A stretch of 64,000 bases of DNA from Chrysomallon squamiferum (GCA_012295275.1 CM022671.1:34017683-34081682), one strand, 5' to 3'. Numbered from the stretch's first letter, positions 44,031 through 58,976 are shown. Notes: generated from the sequence alone by a model not told the origin. Numbers and translations are program-made.

Positions 44031-46217
44031 TCTATGTGCTCATGTAATCATGTAAAAAAAAAATAATGATGAGATACTCAGACTGTCTGATCTGATAACT
44101 TTGTAAATGGTTTACTCAATCCTTAATTATAATCGTTTTTCAAAAATCACTGGAAAGTATTCAAAGTTTATAACTCAGAATATTTGTTAGAATATCCAGA
44201 GAAACGTTTCATCCTCTTTTTTTTCGTGGCTGTATTCCAGATTATTTACTTTCAAACTTTTCTTATGATTTGTTTTTAGAATATACAGTGCCTAGCCACA
44301 GGAGTTTTGTTTTTATGCTTATGTAGAAATTGGCCACTGTATTTTCATTTTTTTATATTTTTCATTTATTTATATATATATATATATTCAAGGATATGTG
44401 TGAATTATGGGAAATGCAACCAAGCAGTTTAAATATTAAAATGACCTAAGTGTTTAGAAAGTGTTGAGAAAAGAAAAAATGATGCATTTTAAGTTTGAGT
44501 GCCACAAGTATTTATTTTTATTTTCTTCAATATCTCTGTTCAGATAGATTACCTGGCTCATATGTATGACATCAATCAGTTATGTAAAAAAATCTAATAT
44601 ATATATATCTATACACACAAATATATATATATATATATATATATATCTCTAGATAGCAACTTTTCTGATCAATTACTGCATACAATACATAAATTGAAAC
44701 AATACATCCCCCTCTACTTTCCATCCCCCTTTCTGGCATGCATAATTTATGCCTTTAATGAGATTATTTGCACAGAGCAAACAGGTGTAAATTTTTTAAT
44801 ATAAGTCTGTGCAAAATGATCTGTTGTTCTTGGTTATATTTGAAAATATTTTCCTTCGTTTTTATTTTTTTATTTTGTTTACCTTTTTTAAAATATATTT
44901 CATTTGTTGGCATAAAAAAAAAAAATGTTCGTTTTCGTATTCATGACATTTTTTTTTTTTTTATTTACCATTTCCAGAATATTTATTTTATTTTGTAATT
45001 AACTTTTTACTAACCAGTCACATAATTACTTGTGTTCATATTTAAACTAGGTGAACAAATTCATGTGATGTGCCTTGTCTTTTTATTTTATGTATATTTA
45101 TAATATGTGTAGCTGTGACATATGTTTATTGTTACTATTATTATTATTATTATTATTATTTTATTTATTTATTTAAACTTTTTAAAAAGATTACATGTTT
45201 CTTAAAAGTAAACACACTTACATCATTGTACGCACAGAAGCTATATACATTAATTCGTAAATAAATTCTAAAAACCACATTTTGATATATTGTAACCACA
45301 TTTCAGATACCCAAACTTTAAATCACACTACTAAAAAAACACATCTCCAGTTACATCACTAACAAGTATTTGTGACACATCACACCAAAACAAGTCTTAA
45401 GTCTCATAGCCAGATATTGAGATTCTTCCAAATAACAATGAAGTGTCCCAAAAAATTTGATTTAGATATTTTTGTTAAAAATATATTTATAAATAATTTA
45501 TTTCTTTATCTCGGTGACAAAATTGATAGATATTAATTCTAAGGTGTGTTTAAGAGCACTTTTGTGAACACTGATGTTTGCTAGATGTCTTATTTTTATG
45601 AGAAAAAGACAAAGACAAAGTTACCAACAGTCAACTTGGTACTGGGGTGAATGAAGCATTAAAATGAATTTTATGGAGTCAGGAATCTGAAAATGTTCAT
45701 AACTTTGATTAGTAAAAATGGTCACTATGGTTACAGATAAACAAAATTGCATTATCATGGTAGGAGTCTCTTTTTGACCAGGCATTAGTTATGTTCTATT
45801 AACTACTTATGGTGTATGATGAATGTAAAAATAAAACGTTCTTATTTTTCATAAATCTAGGATTATGTATCAGCTGGCTTAGTGAGTTGTAATAGTATGT
45901 TAAATGTAAATAGAATGATCTCACTTGACAGGTAATTCTCTTTCACAAGCTAGTCTCTTGTTATTTTTTAGTTGAATATTTAGTGACAATGGTTGTTTTT
46001 TAATTTGATTTTTAATTTTTATATTTCATGGGTTTGTATTTTGTTTTCTAAAAAAAATATATATATATATATATTATTTAGATGTTATTATGGGTTAGGG
46101 TATAAGTTACATTACAACATATACTGACAGTATTTATTTACATTAATATTTATTTACTTTGAATGAAATTGCGTCATGACAAGTCAATACATTTTTTCTA
46201 CTATAATTACAAACTTC

Positions 46218-46260
<43 letters not shown>

Positions 46261-46362
46261 TGACTATTAATTATCATTAAATATTATTGTTTTATTGTTA
46301 TATTTAGTACTATATTTTTTCATTATTATTACTTATTATTTTTTTATTATTTATCATTGCTC

Positions 46363-46415
<53 letters not shown>

Positions 46416-48518
46416 GAATTTTCTATTTTGTATTAATAACAAATACTTTTTTTTTTTTTTTTTTAACATATACATAATAAACTATTTACATTAATTAATA
46501 TTTGAAGATATTAAAAACTTTAATTAAATACAAAACTCAGCTGAGTGGCTTTCCACAGTGACTTACATTTGTCATTAATAAATCAACATGTGTTACAAGA
46601 AATCCTTTCATACAGTATTATGAGTGACACATGTTACAGAGAGATCTATAGTACCAGTAATTATACCATCTAGAGAGGTCACAAGAAAGTGTATATAGAA
46701 GAGTAGATGCAGGGTCAATGAGTAAATAAATAATGCATCAACAATCTGAAATATAAACTGATGTAAATATTATGAATATTTATGTTCTTGGCTTTTCCTT
46801 GATGGATGGCATCTTTTTTTTTTTTTTTTTTAGTTTTTTTTTTGTTGTATTTTCACATTTGTTTGGATATGTATTTATAAGCAGAAAACTATTCTAGCAT
46901 AAAAACACTTATTTATACATACATACATACATGCAGATACACTTGTCTAGATGGCCAAACTGTGATGTCATCTGACTTTGGAGTTTGGATGAATGGGTGC
47001 CATAAGCGGCATCTGATGGGTTTGTGAGGTCAAGATTCAACTTTGTCCTTCTGTATCAGCGCATTCCCAAATATTGTCAGTGTGCAGAATTAATCAGAGT
47101 TACATTAGACAGATAATAGTCCTTCCAAAAAAACATACATACCTAGTATTTCTTTATATAATTAATAGTCATACCAGTACATACATTTATTTATATAATT
47201 ATTTCATTAAAGAACAAACCAGATAAATATGTATTATTTTTCAGTGTGGTCTGATTTTATTATTATTCTATGCATTTTTTAATCCAGTGTCAAAATAAAA
47301 CTTTTCTATCTGACAAATCAGGGTTGTTTTTATTTGTAATTAAAATATTTTTCAGAAAATCATTGTTAGTATAGAACTAACAGATTTAGTGTTATCTCCC
47401 TTTGTAGACAATAACAAAATTACTTAAAAGACTGTGTTGTTTTGTTTTTCTATGATCAGTTTTGACAAAAGCTAAAACAAGTAGAATATATTTTATTTTT
47501 TTTTAAATAGTTTTTATTATTTCATTATTTGTGCATGTGTATATGTATATATATGAAGAGAGAGAGAGAGAGATGTCTATATATTATACATACATATACA
47601 CATACATCTATACATACATATATACATCCATGCACAATACATAAGCATATTTATTTTTATTAAAATAAAGTTAATTTTATATATCCTTCATGATTATGAT
47701 CTACACTGACTGTGTTAACTAAAACAATTTGAAATAGATTTGAAGAGAGGTTACAATATGAAAACACCGGAATTGAATGTTGTGGGGGGTGGTAAGTTAA
47801 AATCTTAAGAGAGGATTTTGGCAGTTGTTGGTTTTGCTTGTGTTTTTAATTAACAACAAGGAATCTTTTCCATGGAATTTTTATTTTTATTTATTTTTTT
47901 ATTGTGATGAAGCAATTTTTATAGTTGTGAAAAGGCAAAAATAATAATTTAAGAGAAAAAAAAATTACTGAAATGATTTCACAAAATAATGAACAAAAAC
48001 CAAAAAAACTTTGGATATTTAAAAAAAAAGGTCAAAAGTGTTGTTATTTTTTTCTTCTTTTTTTTCCCCCTTCTATAAACAGGTCTAATGTAAATCCTGA
48101 GTCATTTTTCTTGAGAGTTAGAAATGCATAGGAAGACTGAGAGAGTAAAATAGACAGCTAAGCAAAGAGAAAAATATGATTAGCATTAAACGGATGACTA
48201 ACACATTAACCTACTCAGTTTTTTTATTTGTCATTAAATAAGTGTTTTTTTATTATGACACAGAAGACAGTGGTAGAGAAAACGTCATTTTAAAAGAGTC
48301 TAATTTAGAAATGTTATGAATTATGTATGTACAAAAAGGTTTGCATTAAAAAATCACAACATTCCCAACATTCAATGTGTCAGGTTATGATGTCCTTGTG
48401 AAATACTAACTTTGTGTGTCTGTGTATGTCTGTTTGTGTTATTTTTATATTTGTATCAGTGTGACTAAATATGTATCTCACAGACTGTACAAATTTCTGG
48501 GTGTTTGTACAATTGGGA

Positions 48519-48528
48519 GATTGAGTGA

Positions 48529-48598
<70 letters not shown>

Positions 48599-48651
48599 GA
48601 GAGAGAGAGAGAGAGAGTGAGAGAGTGAGTGAGTGAGAGATAGAGAGAGAG
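48519..48651 (+). repeat. (GA)n microsatellite, ~130 bp
   Basis: GA units interrupted by rare CAGA and GTGA variants. Confidence 0.95.
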
Positions 48652-48948
48652 TGTATATGTTTTTGTGTGTTTCTGAAAGATGGAGAAAGTGCGTGTGTCT
48701 GTGTGTACGAGAGAGGAAGTATCTGTGCATGTGTGTTTTTTATGTGTGTACATGCATCTGCTCATTTTCATATAGATTGTAATTTCTCTAATCTAACAAC
48801 CTAACCACAGCAGAATGTATAATTCTGCCTTACACTGGACAAATACTGAATCATCAGATTTGTTTTTTCTCCAAACATGAAAAAATTAATTAAAAAGGTG
48901 CTTTTCAATATATATGCATGCTGATCATAATGATAACATTTAGTAATA

Positions 48949-48949
<1 letters not shown>

Positions 48950-48984
<35 letters not shown>

Positions 48985-48985
48985 G

Positions 48986-49019
<34 letters not shown>
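48950..49019 (+). repeat. (ATGATA)n hexanucleotide repeat
   Basis: About ten uniform ATGATA units flanked by AAT triplets. Confidence 0.95.
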
Positions 49020-52000
49020 AGATGATGAGATGATATAAAAATATTACAACATTACATAAACTAAAATTAGATAATTTTATTAAACTATTAATACATAACT
49101 GGTCATTTTTTTTTTTTTTTTTTTTTTTCTTTTTCTAGGAAGTCTGCATTTTCTGTACCTGAAATTCCAAGGTGATATCAAATGAAAATTAGAAATATAA
49201 GCTTTGAAAAAAACTAGGTTATATTTTAATACAGGTTTCACCAAACTACACTGCATTCTCATAAATGTGTTATACGTGAAATTTATTACACATGAATAAT
49301 TAATAGAACTGCTGAAGTGAAATAAAATAAAGCTAGAGAAACACACATTAACATGATAATGTTTATTTTTATCAGCACATTTCTGAAATTACATGCTTTA
49401 AAATTTGGGTAAAAGATGGCGTTAAAATAAAGTATTATTATTGGTATTGTATTTTGATTGGTATCGGTAATTTTTTTTGGGGGGGTTGTTTTTGTTGTGG
49501 TTTGGAATTTTGTTTTTGTATTGTTCTTCATTTTCTTATTATTGTTATTTATTTATTAATTTATTTATATTTCTTTCTAGTATTTGTATTTATACTTTGC
49601 GGTTTATATTATTATCATTGTTGTTTGCATTATTATTATTATTATTATTATTCCATCTGATTGGTTTATTTATTCATTTTCAAGGGAAATATATATATAG
49701 TATTATTGTAAAAATGTAAAATTATATTCAAATTATTTTAGTTTCAGATACTGTATAAATTGTTAATACTTACAGTTTTTGATGATCTTGAAGAACAACA
49801 AAAACAGCACCAGAACAATAAAAAAAAAATATAAGTATAAAAAAATATATATATATAAAAGTAACTATCTGAATAATAAATAATAATAATAATAATAACA
49901 AAATACATGTTTTAATTATTTATTTTCTTTAGCATGTTTTTCAGCCACAATAAAAACATTTTCACATTAAGATTCTGCATTCATTTTAATATGTACATCA
50001 GTATTGCATTAAAAACAAAACTTTATGTTAATATCAAACCAGGTATATATCCATATACAAATACATATTAAATAGGTAATAATAAAATCCCTTAACAGAG
50101 AAAGAGAAAATCTTTCAAAAGTCAAAAATAGATCAATAAATAGTATGTAAAAAGGAATAGTTTGAATTTAAAAATAAAAGAAAGAAAAAAAAAGGATATA
50201 CAGTAAAATTGTAAAATAATATTTCAAATTTGAACTTAATTCTCAACAATTATTTATAAATCATAACTAATACTGTTATAAAATATAAATAAGTAGCATC
50301 TTTATTTTTTTCTCATGATGAAAATACAAATCTATTTCCAGAAAAATCAACCGTTTATAAAATAAACGGCAAATGAAAATATTTTATTTTTAGGAAACTT
50401 GTATCTATATTGATTTTCATTTCCATTTGTTTAAAATAAATGTAGAAAGATAAGGCAAGGTAAAATAAATAATATGTAATTGTAAATTATACAATATGAA
50501 TGATAATGAACACAAATAAAACAAAAATTTGGTGGGCCAAATTTATAAATACTATTTGGGTTTTATTCGTGTATAAATACATATATTCCACCTGATGAGG
50601 TTAATGCTGGTGTCCCAAGACAATAAGTAGTTGTTGTTTTTTCATCCTGCGATCCTAAATAATTCAAAAATAACTGAAATTAACTTGTTTTATTTATCAC
50701 CTACCTGTCCTCAACACTAACAGATTCACATGTATTGATTTCGTTGTCGCTGTACATCAAAACAAAATAGATCTTAAATAACAACAATTTGTTTGTTGTA
50801 TTTGGAATTAAAACCATTTTCAAAATGGTCTTTTAAGATCTAAAACAGCAAGTAAACACTAATGCAGTAACTTTGAACAATGTATATATATATACATACA
50901 TACACACACACATGTATGTATGTGTTTGTAGCTATGTATATATATATATGTATGTATATGTATGTGTGTATCTTTTTTAGGAAATGTGTATGTATTTATG
51001 AATGCATTTATGAATGTATATATGTATGTATATATGTAAATAACAAGTGAATTATTGAAGTAAATCTTGTTCTATCTGAAGAAGCTGTATTTTCAAACAC
51101 TGCACAAAAATAAATAAATTTGTCTAGTCATCATTTCTTTCCACTATGTACGCTATTGATGAAAAAGCTATTTTATAAATCCCAGCCCAACAATTTTAAA
51201 AATAAAAACATAATATCAAGAAGTAAAACTGTGTATGTGAATCTTCACAATAAGATAGAAAACTAAAACTTTAAAAACAAAGTTATGCCCAAGTCAACAA
51301 AGCTAACAAGTTTTTTAAAATTTAAACAAAAAATAAAAACAAACAATCCTACCATTAATCAACAACAAATACAAAATGTTTTCTAAAATGATTTGCAATA
51401 CATGCCCCACAATCCTGTATCCACAATTCTGAAATCTGAAAAGCTAAAATTAAATAAATTAAAAACTAGAACCTGAAATGTTTGGAGTTTTTACTTTTAA
51501 CTTCATTTGTCTGAACAATAAAGCTGAGTTTTACTTTATATGTGTGTGTGTTTGAACTTTTACTGAATGTTTTCTACACAAATAAACTATACCATAGAAG
51601 AGCCATTTATTTTACTGCAGTCATCACATGCCCTAAATATTTGGGGGATATGAAGGATTACCAGTTGCCATGGATACTGTTATATCCTTCCCCAGGTTTC
51701 TCAGAACATTGTGTGCATCTGCAAGCAAGAACCAACATTTTCAAAATCTTCTTTTTCCCTTGAATTTAAGTTTTTGTTTCATTCGCTGTCACCTTACAGA
51801 TCAAGAAATTTTGTTAGCAAACATGTGTATGTTAAAGTGATCTAAACAAAACACTTTAAAATGATTTTTTTTTTCTCACAAAAAATATTTACCAGTTTAA
51901 TTTGAAATCGTGTGCCTTGAAATTTAACTACATTATTTAACTATACCATTCATAATTTTTAATAATTTTAAACAAACATGACTTAAATGATATAGTTTGA

Positions 52001-52853
52001 AAATATTACATAGCTGAATACACTGATGTAAATTCATAAAATGATTTAATGATACCATTTCAGAATTGTGAATAAAAAAACATGATTTAGTACAAAATAT
52101 TATATTGGTTAACATTATTGCAAATTCACAAAATGATTTAAAAGCATAACTCCAAAAAGATGCTAATTATCCCAGCTAATTTAGTTAATAAATATTTGAA
52201 TGCGAAGTTACCAAATTAAATTATCTGCATAATTTAATTAGATTACTTTGAGATATTAAACAGTAAAACAGATCAGTGATAACAAAATAAATTATATTAC
52301 AAAAAAAGGTATAACTGAAATATTTTAATTAAAACAATTCCATTTTGAACACTTCTGAAGCCATTTAACTGAACTGGCATAAGAAAGGTGTTTTAAATTG
52401 TTAAAATTCACACAGTGTAATGCAAACAATATAGTTTTATAGAATTACTTCATTCAGCAACTGATATTAAGTTCTCAATACAAAGATAAATGCAGAATGT
52501 TCAAACACATAACAAATTAATAAATATAATTTTGTATTATTCAATCAAATTTTATCTTCAACAGTCCTTCACTACTGGGTCTTGCACTGTATCAAAATAC
52601 TGTTTATTGTTTATTATCATTATTTCAGTTTATTTCAGATTTCAAAATGGCCAATCTTCAAGAAGAACTACCTATGAAGTGGTGTATCTGGTAAAACAGT
52701 TAAAACAGACACTACGGATACTATTTGCTATTTGTACAATTACTAGGTATTATAGTTTTCTTAGTATTATCTAGATGTATATAAAAAAAAAATAAACATA
52801 CATAAAATTAATGCCTTTTCTCAAAAATATTAATGTGAATGATTCTTTTTTGT

Positions 52854-52904
<51 letters not shown>

Positions 52905-53250
52905 CAGAACACAGAGACACATACACATTGTACCATAATGTTTAACATATTTTAGTCCAAATGTACACACATTCCTTATATATAATACTAAGGTATAGTG
53001 TTTACTTGTAGTAAAATCATATAATATCTGTAGTACAGTAGTAAACTTATATTTTTATTTGTAAACCCTTCACTCTGCTTTTCTCCATTCTTGATAAAAT
53101 AGGTGATCAAAAAAACACCAATCAAATCTTGTACACAAACAACATACAGCTTTTCATATCAAGCTAAAATTTAAAAAAATAAAATACTTGCGTTTATATA
53201 TCACATAAGCAGCATTTAACAATTAAAATATGTACAAAATACAAATCAGA

Positions 53251-55370
53251 TCAAACAGAGTCATCGTAATCAGAATCCGAGCCAAGGGCAGGTAACTCTG
53301 ACATCGTCGACCGAAAATAATCTTCGTCTTCCGCAGTGAACGGCGAATAATGGCTCAGAATGCTGTCCTCGCGGCCGCTGTCGTTGAAGTCCTGCGGAAT
53401 ATACAACATGTCGGGAGAAACGTCGTTGACAAGACAGTTGTCGCGTTCGGGCTTGAGAATCTTCCGGAAAGCCATGCAGTGCAAATGTTCCTGCTTCACG
53501 TACCTCCACCGGACGAATCCCATCGACTCGATGGCAATGCGCCAGCTCTTCATCATCCCAGAATTCTTGTGCTGGGTCTTTGAGTCTGGCGTGATGATCA
53601 GGAGCAGTCCGTTCAGCATGAGCAGTCTGTGCGCTTTCTGACAGCACAGCCAACGCTGGTACGCAGACGGGAAGTACTCCAGGAGCAGGCTGAACACGAC
53701 CACGTGGAAGATGTTGCAGGGAAGTTTCTCTATGGGGTCTTTCAGGTTGTTGACATAGGTGCTGAGTGTGTCTGATGCCACCTGCAGTGGTTTTACTGTT
53801 TCAAGGTGCAGAAAGTCACAACGGTAGACACTCTGGAGAAGAAGAAAGGAAATAAAAAGTTATTGTTAGTTTGTTTAATATAAAATAATACATTTTTTTT
53901 CTTCTTCATTTTTCATTCGTTTTTTGAAAAAGATGCTTATTAATGAAATAATTTTGAAAAACATAATAAATATTCTTTCCTTTTTTTTCAGTGTTTATCT
54001 TCCTTTCCTTTCTTTAATTCTTTTTTTAAATTTTAATGATACTTGGATTGAAAAGTAAATATATAAATAAACTTATAGAAAAAAGTCCCATTACCTTTTT
54101 TCTTTTTAAATGATGGCTACACAGCCAGAAGGTATTTCTTATTTTAAAAAAGATACTTTAAAATATTTACATAGATAATAAATGGTTTCAAATTTGCTCT
54201 AAATATAAATCAGCAAAAAAGTTTTATTTAAAATTTTCCAAAGCAATCCCTTCACTTCATAGAACTGCCATCTTTAAACTTGATGGATTATGGACAGAAA
54301 TATTCCAAAAATAAGAAAATTATATTTCTTTATCTTTGCAATAATGTTTGCTAGATTTGTGAAATTTAATTAAGTACCTAGAATCATACATATTTTTTTG
54401 TTTGGCCTAACATTAAAAGTTTGGTTTTTTTACAACTCACTGGTTTTGCTGGACTAATATCTATTCCTACTGCAAGAAATTCTGGGAACTGTAGAAATGG
54501 ATTGTAACAACTGCCAACATCTAGCAGACGAATTTTACCTTCAAATGGAAGAGTTCTGAAAGAGAAAATACAACAATATGGATACACATATTTTCACTGT
54601 ACCCAAAAATAATAAATAAATAAATAAAACAGGAACTTTATTATTTTGTTATTATTATTATTATTATCATTACTGAATACACAAATTTTAATAATAGAAA
54701 ATATGATGAATTAAATCTAAATTGCAAAGCAACTAGATATCTATTGTACATGATTATTTTTTTTTATGGTTCACTGAACATTAAATAAACTTTATTATAT
54801 ATCCTTTTGTACATATACAACATTTACAGCCTTTCCCATATATTAATTTTATTACAGAAACACAATAAATTATATTACTAAACATTAAAAGACATACAAA
54901 CTTTCAGTAAAATAAAACAGTATATAAACAAGTAGCTTATACTGCATATAAATACTGAGGCAGAAATACGTATTCACGGGTACACAAACAGATGTTGACA
55001 CTGTATAAAATACATTAAACACAAAGCCAAATCATTATTTACACATTTCTTTCAAGTTAAATTAGACCATCTCATAATTTCTTCAAACAAATCACACCCA
55101 GTGAATAAACAACAATTAATGCAGCTTGTTTACAAACAGAGTAAACAAAAAATTTTTTTCTTTAGTTTTTTTTAGTTGGATTCACAGTAAAAGCTTTCTG
55201 AGTGCATTTCCTTTTTTACTCAGTACTTTGTTCTAAAAGTGTACAATATTTAATGTATTTTTTATGTTTCCTCTTCATTTTTGAGGCTAGGTTTCCATTT
55301 GTGTTTTTTTTTTTTTTTTGTGTGGCTGTGTGTGGGCACATGTATAATGTTGTGTGTTTAAGTGAGTGAA

Positions 55371-55411
<41 letters not shown>

Positions 55412-55639
55412 CTGAATGGATGGAGGTGTCTGTACATGTGTGTCTACATGTATCTCTGTATGTACAAAAAGGATGAATATATTTTATAAAATAGCTCACG
55501 TCCATGATTATAAGAGATTACATCCTTTGTTCCTTCCTAAATGTTGATGTAAACAAGACTTTATAACTGGAGACCAACCTTTGCTGATTATAAACAAATG
55601 CTTGTATGAAGGTATGTATGTAGATATACATGTGTACAG

Positions 55640-55674
<35 letters not shown>

Positions 55675-58363
55675 ATCTGACTGTCTAGCTATGGAAGGCT
55701 GTTGTTGGCTGGATTTAAAAAAAATTCAGTGTTAGTCAGTGTTTTGCAAGCAGATTAAAGCTGAATGGTTTGAAATTACTGAGATTGCAGGATCAAAACA
55801 CAGTTCTCACACTGACCATTGTTCTGCTATTTCCAGTTTATATTCAGTATTGTAAAAAAAAAATCAACAAACAAATGATTTTTTTAATAATTAAAACTTT
55901 AAAATAGAACTTGAAGAAAAAACATTTATCAGAATTTAAAAAAATAAATAAGAAAGCATATATTCACTGAATAAATAGCACTATTCTTTCTACTGCTCTG
56001 TTTAAATGTAATATAATAAGAAGCAGATGTAAGCAGACTAGATTTTTAAAAGCTATATGAAGCAGAAGGGATATTATTTAATATTATAGATAATTAAAGC
56101 TTCCATTAAATATGCATTAAACTGACTTTTTTTTTCTTTTATTTATTAATTTTTATTCTTATTCTTTCTTTTTCTTTATATATTTCTTTTTTATTTAATT
56201 TTTGGAACATATATATAGATGGTTAGTTATTCTAAAAATTCAGAGAGAAATGGTAACCAAATGAAACATAATTTAAAGTATAAACAAACATTAACTAATC
56301 ATAATTTTCTATACAGTGGGTCAACATTTTAAATTTTTGGGGGGGAGTCACATATTAATTTTATGGATAGTTTTAAATTATGTAATTAGGAAAACAATTC
56401 CTGACTATATATATATATATATATGTATGTATTTATACACACACACACACACACATACACACACACACACACATACATATATATATGCACATACAGTGTA
56501 AAAATATAATTGAAACGAAAAGATCTGTAACAGAAACAAAATCAGTAACATCAAACATTTGTTTATTTTATAGTTTTTAACAATTAAACACAATCAAGTT
56601 TTGTACACTTACATTATGCTACTGCAGGCAAGATTCCGGCTTTCTGGTGAACAAGCAGCAGAAGACATCATTCCATGACTAGATTCCCTGGAGTGTGACT
56701 GAATGAGATCAGGAGTTCCACATCTAGCAAATGTTTTACTTGTCTCTTCAGGACTGGACAGGACCCCATTTGACCCGTCAGTGCTGGAGGTCACTCCAAC
56801 TGACCCCTGGGAACTGGTGACCCGCCTACTTGACTCTGCTACACTTGTAATTCCAGTCGACTCAGACATGCTCGGAACATTCTGGAACTGTTCTTCACAT
56901 TTGCAGGCAAGATTTGTGTCATGTGTATTCAGTCCCACCCCATGGTCATCACTTGAGGCATTTCCTGAACATTCTGTAGCAGCAGTCGCAACTCCATTTG
57001 ATTCTTGAGAACTTGTTAAGATTCCATTTGATTCTTCTGTACTTGATTCAGTTGTCGTCTGCTCCTCCTCTTCTGCTATCTGTCCTTGTTTGGCCTTCAT
57101 CTCCTGGTAACGTTTTTTCCTCTCTTCCTTCTCCAGGGCCAGTTTTAGCCCTCCCCTGTGAAAAAACTCCAGTGCAGTTTCCCTACACCAGTCAATTCTT
57201 GTCTCTGACCGCTTTGTCCAGTGGTCAGTGGCCAAATGATGCATGCAGTCTGCATATGTCGTAAGAAGATCTTTATTCTGACAATGGTCATTCCAGATTT
57301 TTTCATAATCTCCATGATCTAAAAAAAAAAAAAAAATTGAAAAATAGAAAATTTTATTTAAAATAAACAGTAATTATTTAAGCTATTTGCTATAATATAA
57401 TATCAGGAAAAGCTGGACTCTCCTGAACTGTACAGAATATTCCAGCCGTGTCCAGGGTATCTTGGACTATAAGGAAAATCCTGTAGAATAGATTATACAG
57501 AGAATCCTGATCTGATTAGACTCTCACAGTTTGTTCAGACTATCTTGGACTGTACACAAACCATTGATTGTCATTTACGTACATCATACCTTTTGTAACA
57601 TTTAGTATTATAATTCATGACAAATGTCATAACTTGTGGAAAGGTCAATGATTCTGTTTAATTTGTAATTTCTATAATTCATAAAAATTTCTGTAGTAAA
57701 TACATCATACTAACAATAATTATGCAGGAACTGCACCTTTCACACATAATTGTATTCCTCTCTACTATCATATTTGTCTGCATAAATCCTACAGAAAGCT
57801 ATTCATATAATGCAAGATAAGACCATACGTTTTTGTGTTTGTTGTGTCCAATTTTCGAGTATTTACTCTAACAATAGAAACCTTTTAATTTTATTTATTT
57901 ATAATACTGCAATGCATGAACATTGAAAAAAGAATTCCAAATATCAGTGAACACTAAACAAACTGAAAATACTCAATGAAACGAAGGAAACAAAGAAACT
58001 CTCTATTAAAATGACGATTAAAATAAAATTATGTGGGAGTTTTATTTTCATAATTCGGTGAACTAATTCATTAACATTTGGAACTTAAGGCTTCTATCTT
58101 TTTGCATTACATTAAAATTACGTTGCGAAATTTATGGCACTGCTCTTTTCAATGCACAGAAATTTTTTTAGAGTTGACAGTGTTAACAAAAGAACCGGTC
58201 ATTTTGTATTTTAAACGATTCAATTTTAGATGAGACCGAACCGGCAAACCGACTTACTCGACTTGAACTTCTTTCGAAGATCTGCATGAACTCCTTTTAC
58301 AAAACTTGCAAGACGTTTGTGCTCTTCTTTATCTGATGTCTGATCGGACTCTAAGTCCGACAT
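53251..58363 (-). CDS. BMT2: SAMTOR (S-adenosylmethionine sensor upstream of mTORC1)
   Basis: There are four exons on the minus strand: 58363-58258, 57318-56613, 54555-54441 and 53832-53251, giving 502 residues (human 405). The N-terminal helical region is conserved ([42 protein letters not shown]). The class I methyltransferase fold has motif [12 protein letters not shown] (281-291) with the SAM-binding Gly285, and VGIDI (300-304) with Asp303. It continues through [43 protein letters not shown] and LYIPQDFN, and ends in an acidic Ser/Asp tail. Human SAMTOR binds GATOR1-KICSTOR when SAM is scarce and restrains mTORC1; its yeast homologue name is Bmt2. Residues ~117-270, between the helical and SAM domains, form an acidic Ser/Thr-rich insert absent from the human protein. 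Confidence 0.94.
55475..55594 (+). repeat. Dispersed repeat, copy B (SAMTOR intron)
   Basis: This is homologous to copy A in the same orientation. It has a roughly 20-bp deletion between GACTTTATA and GGAGACCAACC relative to copy A. It is flanked by TG repeats on both sides. No inverted ends or A-rich tail are evident. Confidence 0.8.
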
Positions 58364-58500
58364 AATCGTCCGATGCCCACTACCATTCGCCTATCATTTA
58401 CTGCACTATAACTATTTGACAATCAACTTGGTCTTTTTCCGGATTTGCGAATCAGCTGAGCCGGAAGTGAAAACAGAAGTGAATTTGAGTTTCTCTAAAA
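58364..58500 (-). promoter_or_regulatory. SAMTOR proximal promoter with ETS site
   Basis: CpG-bearing sequence lies directly upstream of the SAMTOR ATG. It contains a consensus ETS/GABP core CCGGAAGTG at 58461-58469 (plus-strand orientation) and a second GGA core in TTTTCCGGAT near 58435. Short ETS-driven promoters are common for housekeeping genes. The position relative to the true start site is unknown. Confidence 0.4.
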
Positions 58501-58533
58501 TTCGAAATGATACGGAACGAAATGTTAACAGCT

Positions 58534-58548
58534 TAATAATAATAATAA

Positions 58549-58579
<31 letters not shown>

Positions 58580-58702
58580 AAGAAGAAGAAAAAGAATAAG
58601 AATAATAATAATAATAATCGATTAATATAATTACTGAATGATAATGAAACTATTATAAATTAATTTATTTTATAATCTTTTTCATTCATTCATTTAATAA
58701 AT

Positions 58703-58741
<39 letters not shown>

Positions 58742-58903
58742 TTATTCTTGTTGTTTTAAATGGGTTAGGGATTACGTTTTGTCTTTCAAAAAATTGAGAA
58801 ACGTTCTTCAGTGAAATGGACCAAATATTATTAATTTATACTAAATATCTTAATATATTTAATATAGTTTCACCAGGTTATATTAATTGCTCTTTTTCTA
58901 TCC

Positions 58904-58976
<73 letters not shown>

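Larger units (their letters stand above)
43747..53250. other. Long convergent interval, TMEM168 and SAMTOR 3' sides
   Basis: There are 9.5 kb with no supported gene, presumably including both 3'UTRs. Microsatellites: TG at about 43995-44029, TTA at 46219-46260 and 46362-46414, GA at 48519-48651, ATGATA hexamers at 48950-49019, and CT at 52856-52900. For SAMTOR, TTTATT at 53054-53059 (AATAAA on its strand) is a plausible poly(A) signal about 190 nt past the stop. Confidence 0.55.

Noticed and set aside
51542-51763. 73-residue open frame between TMEM168 and SAMTOR
   Set aside because: No similarity I recognise, no splice context and AT-rich codon content. It is probably chance.
53270-53653. 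Overlapping 127-residue frame antiparallel or shifted to SAMTOR
   Set aside because: Shadow of the GC-richer last SAMTOR exon, whose own frame matches the human protein throughout.
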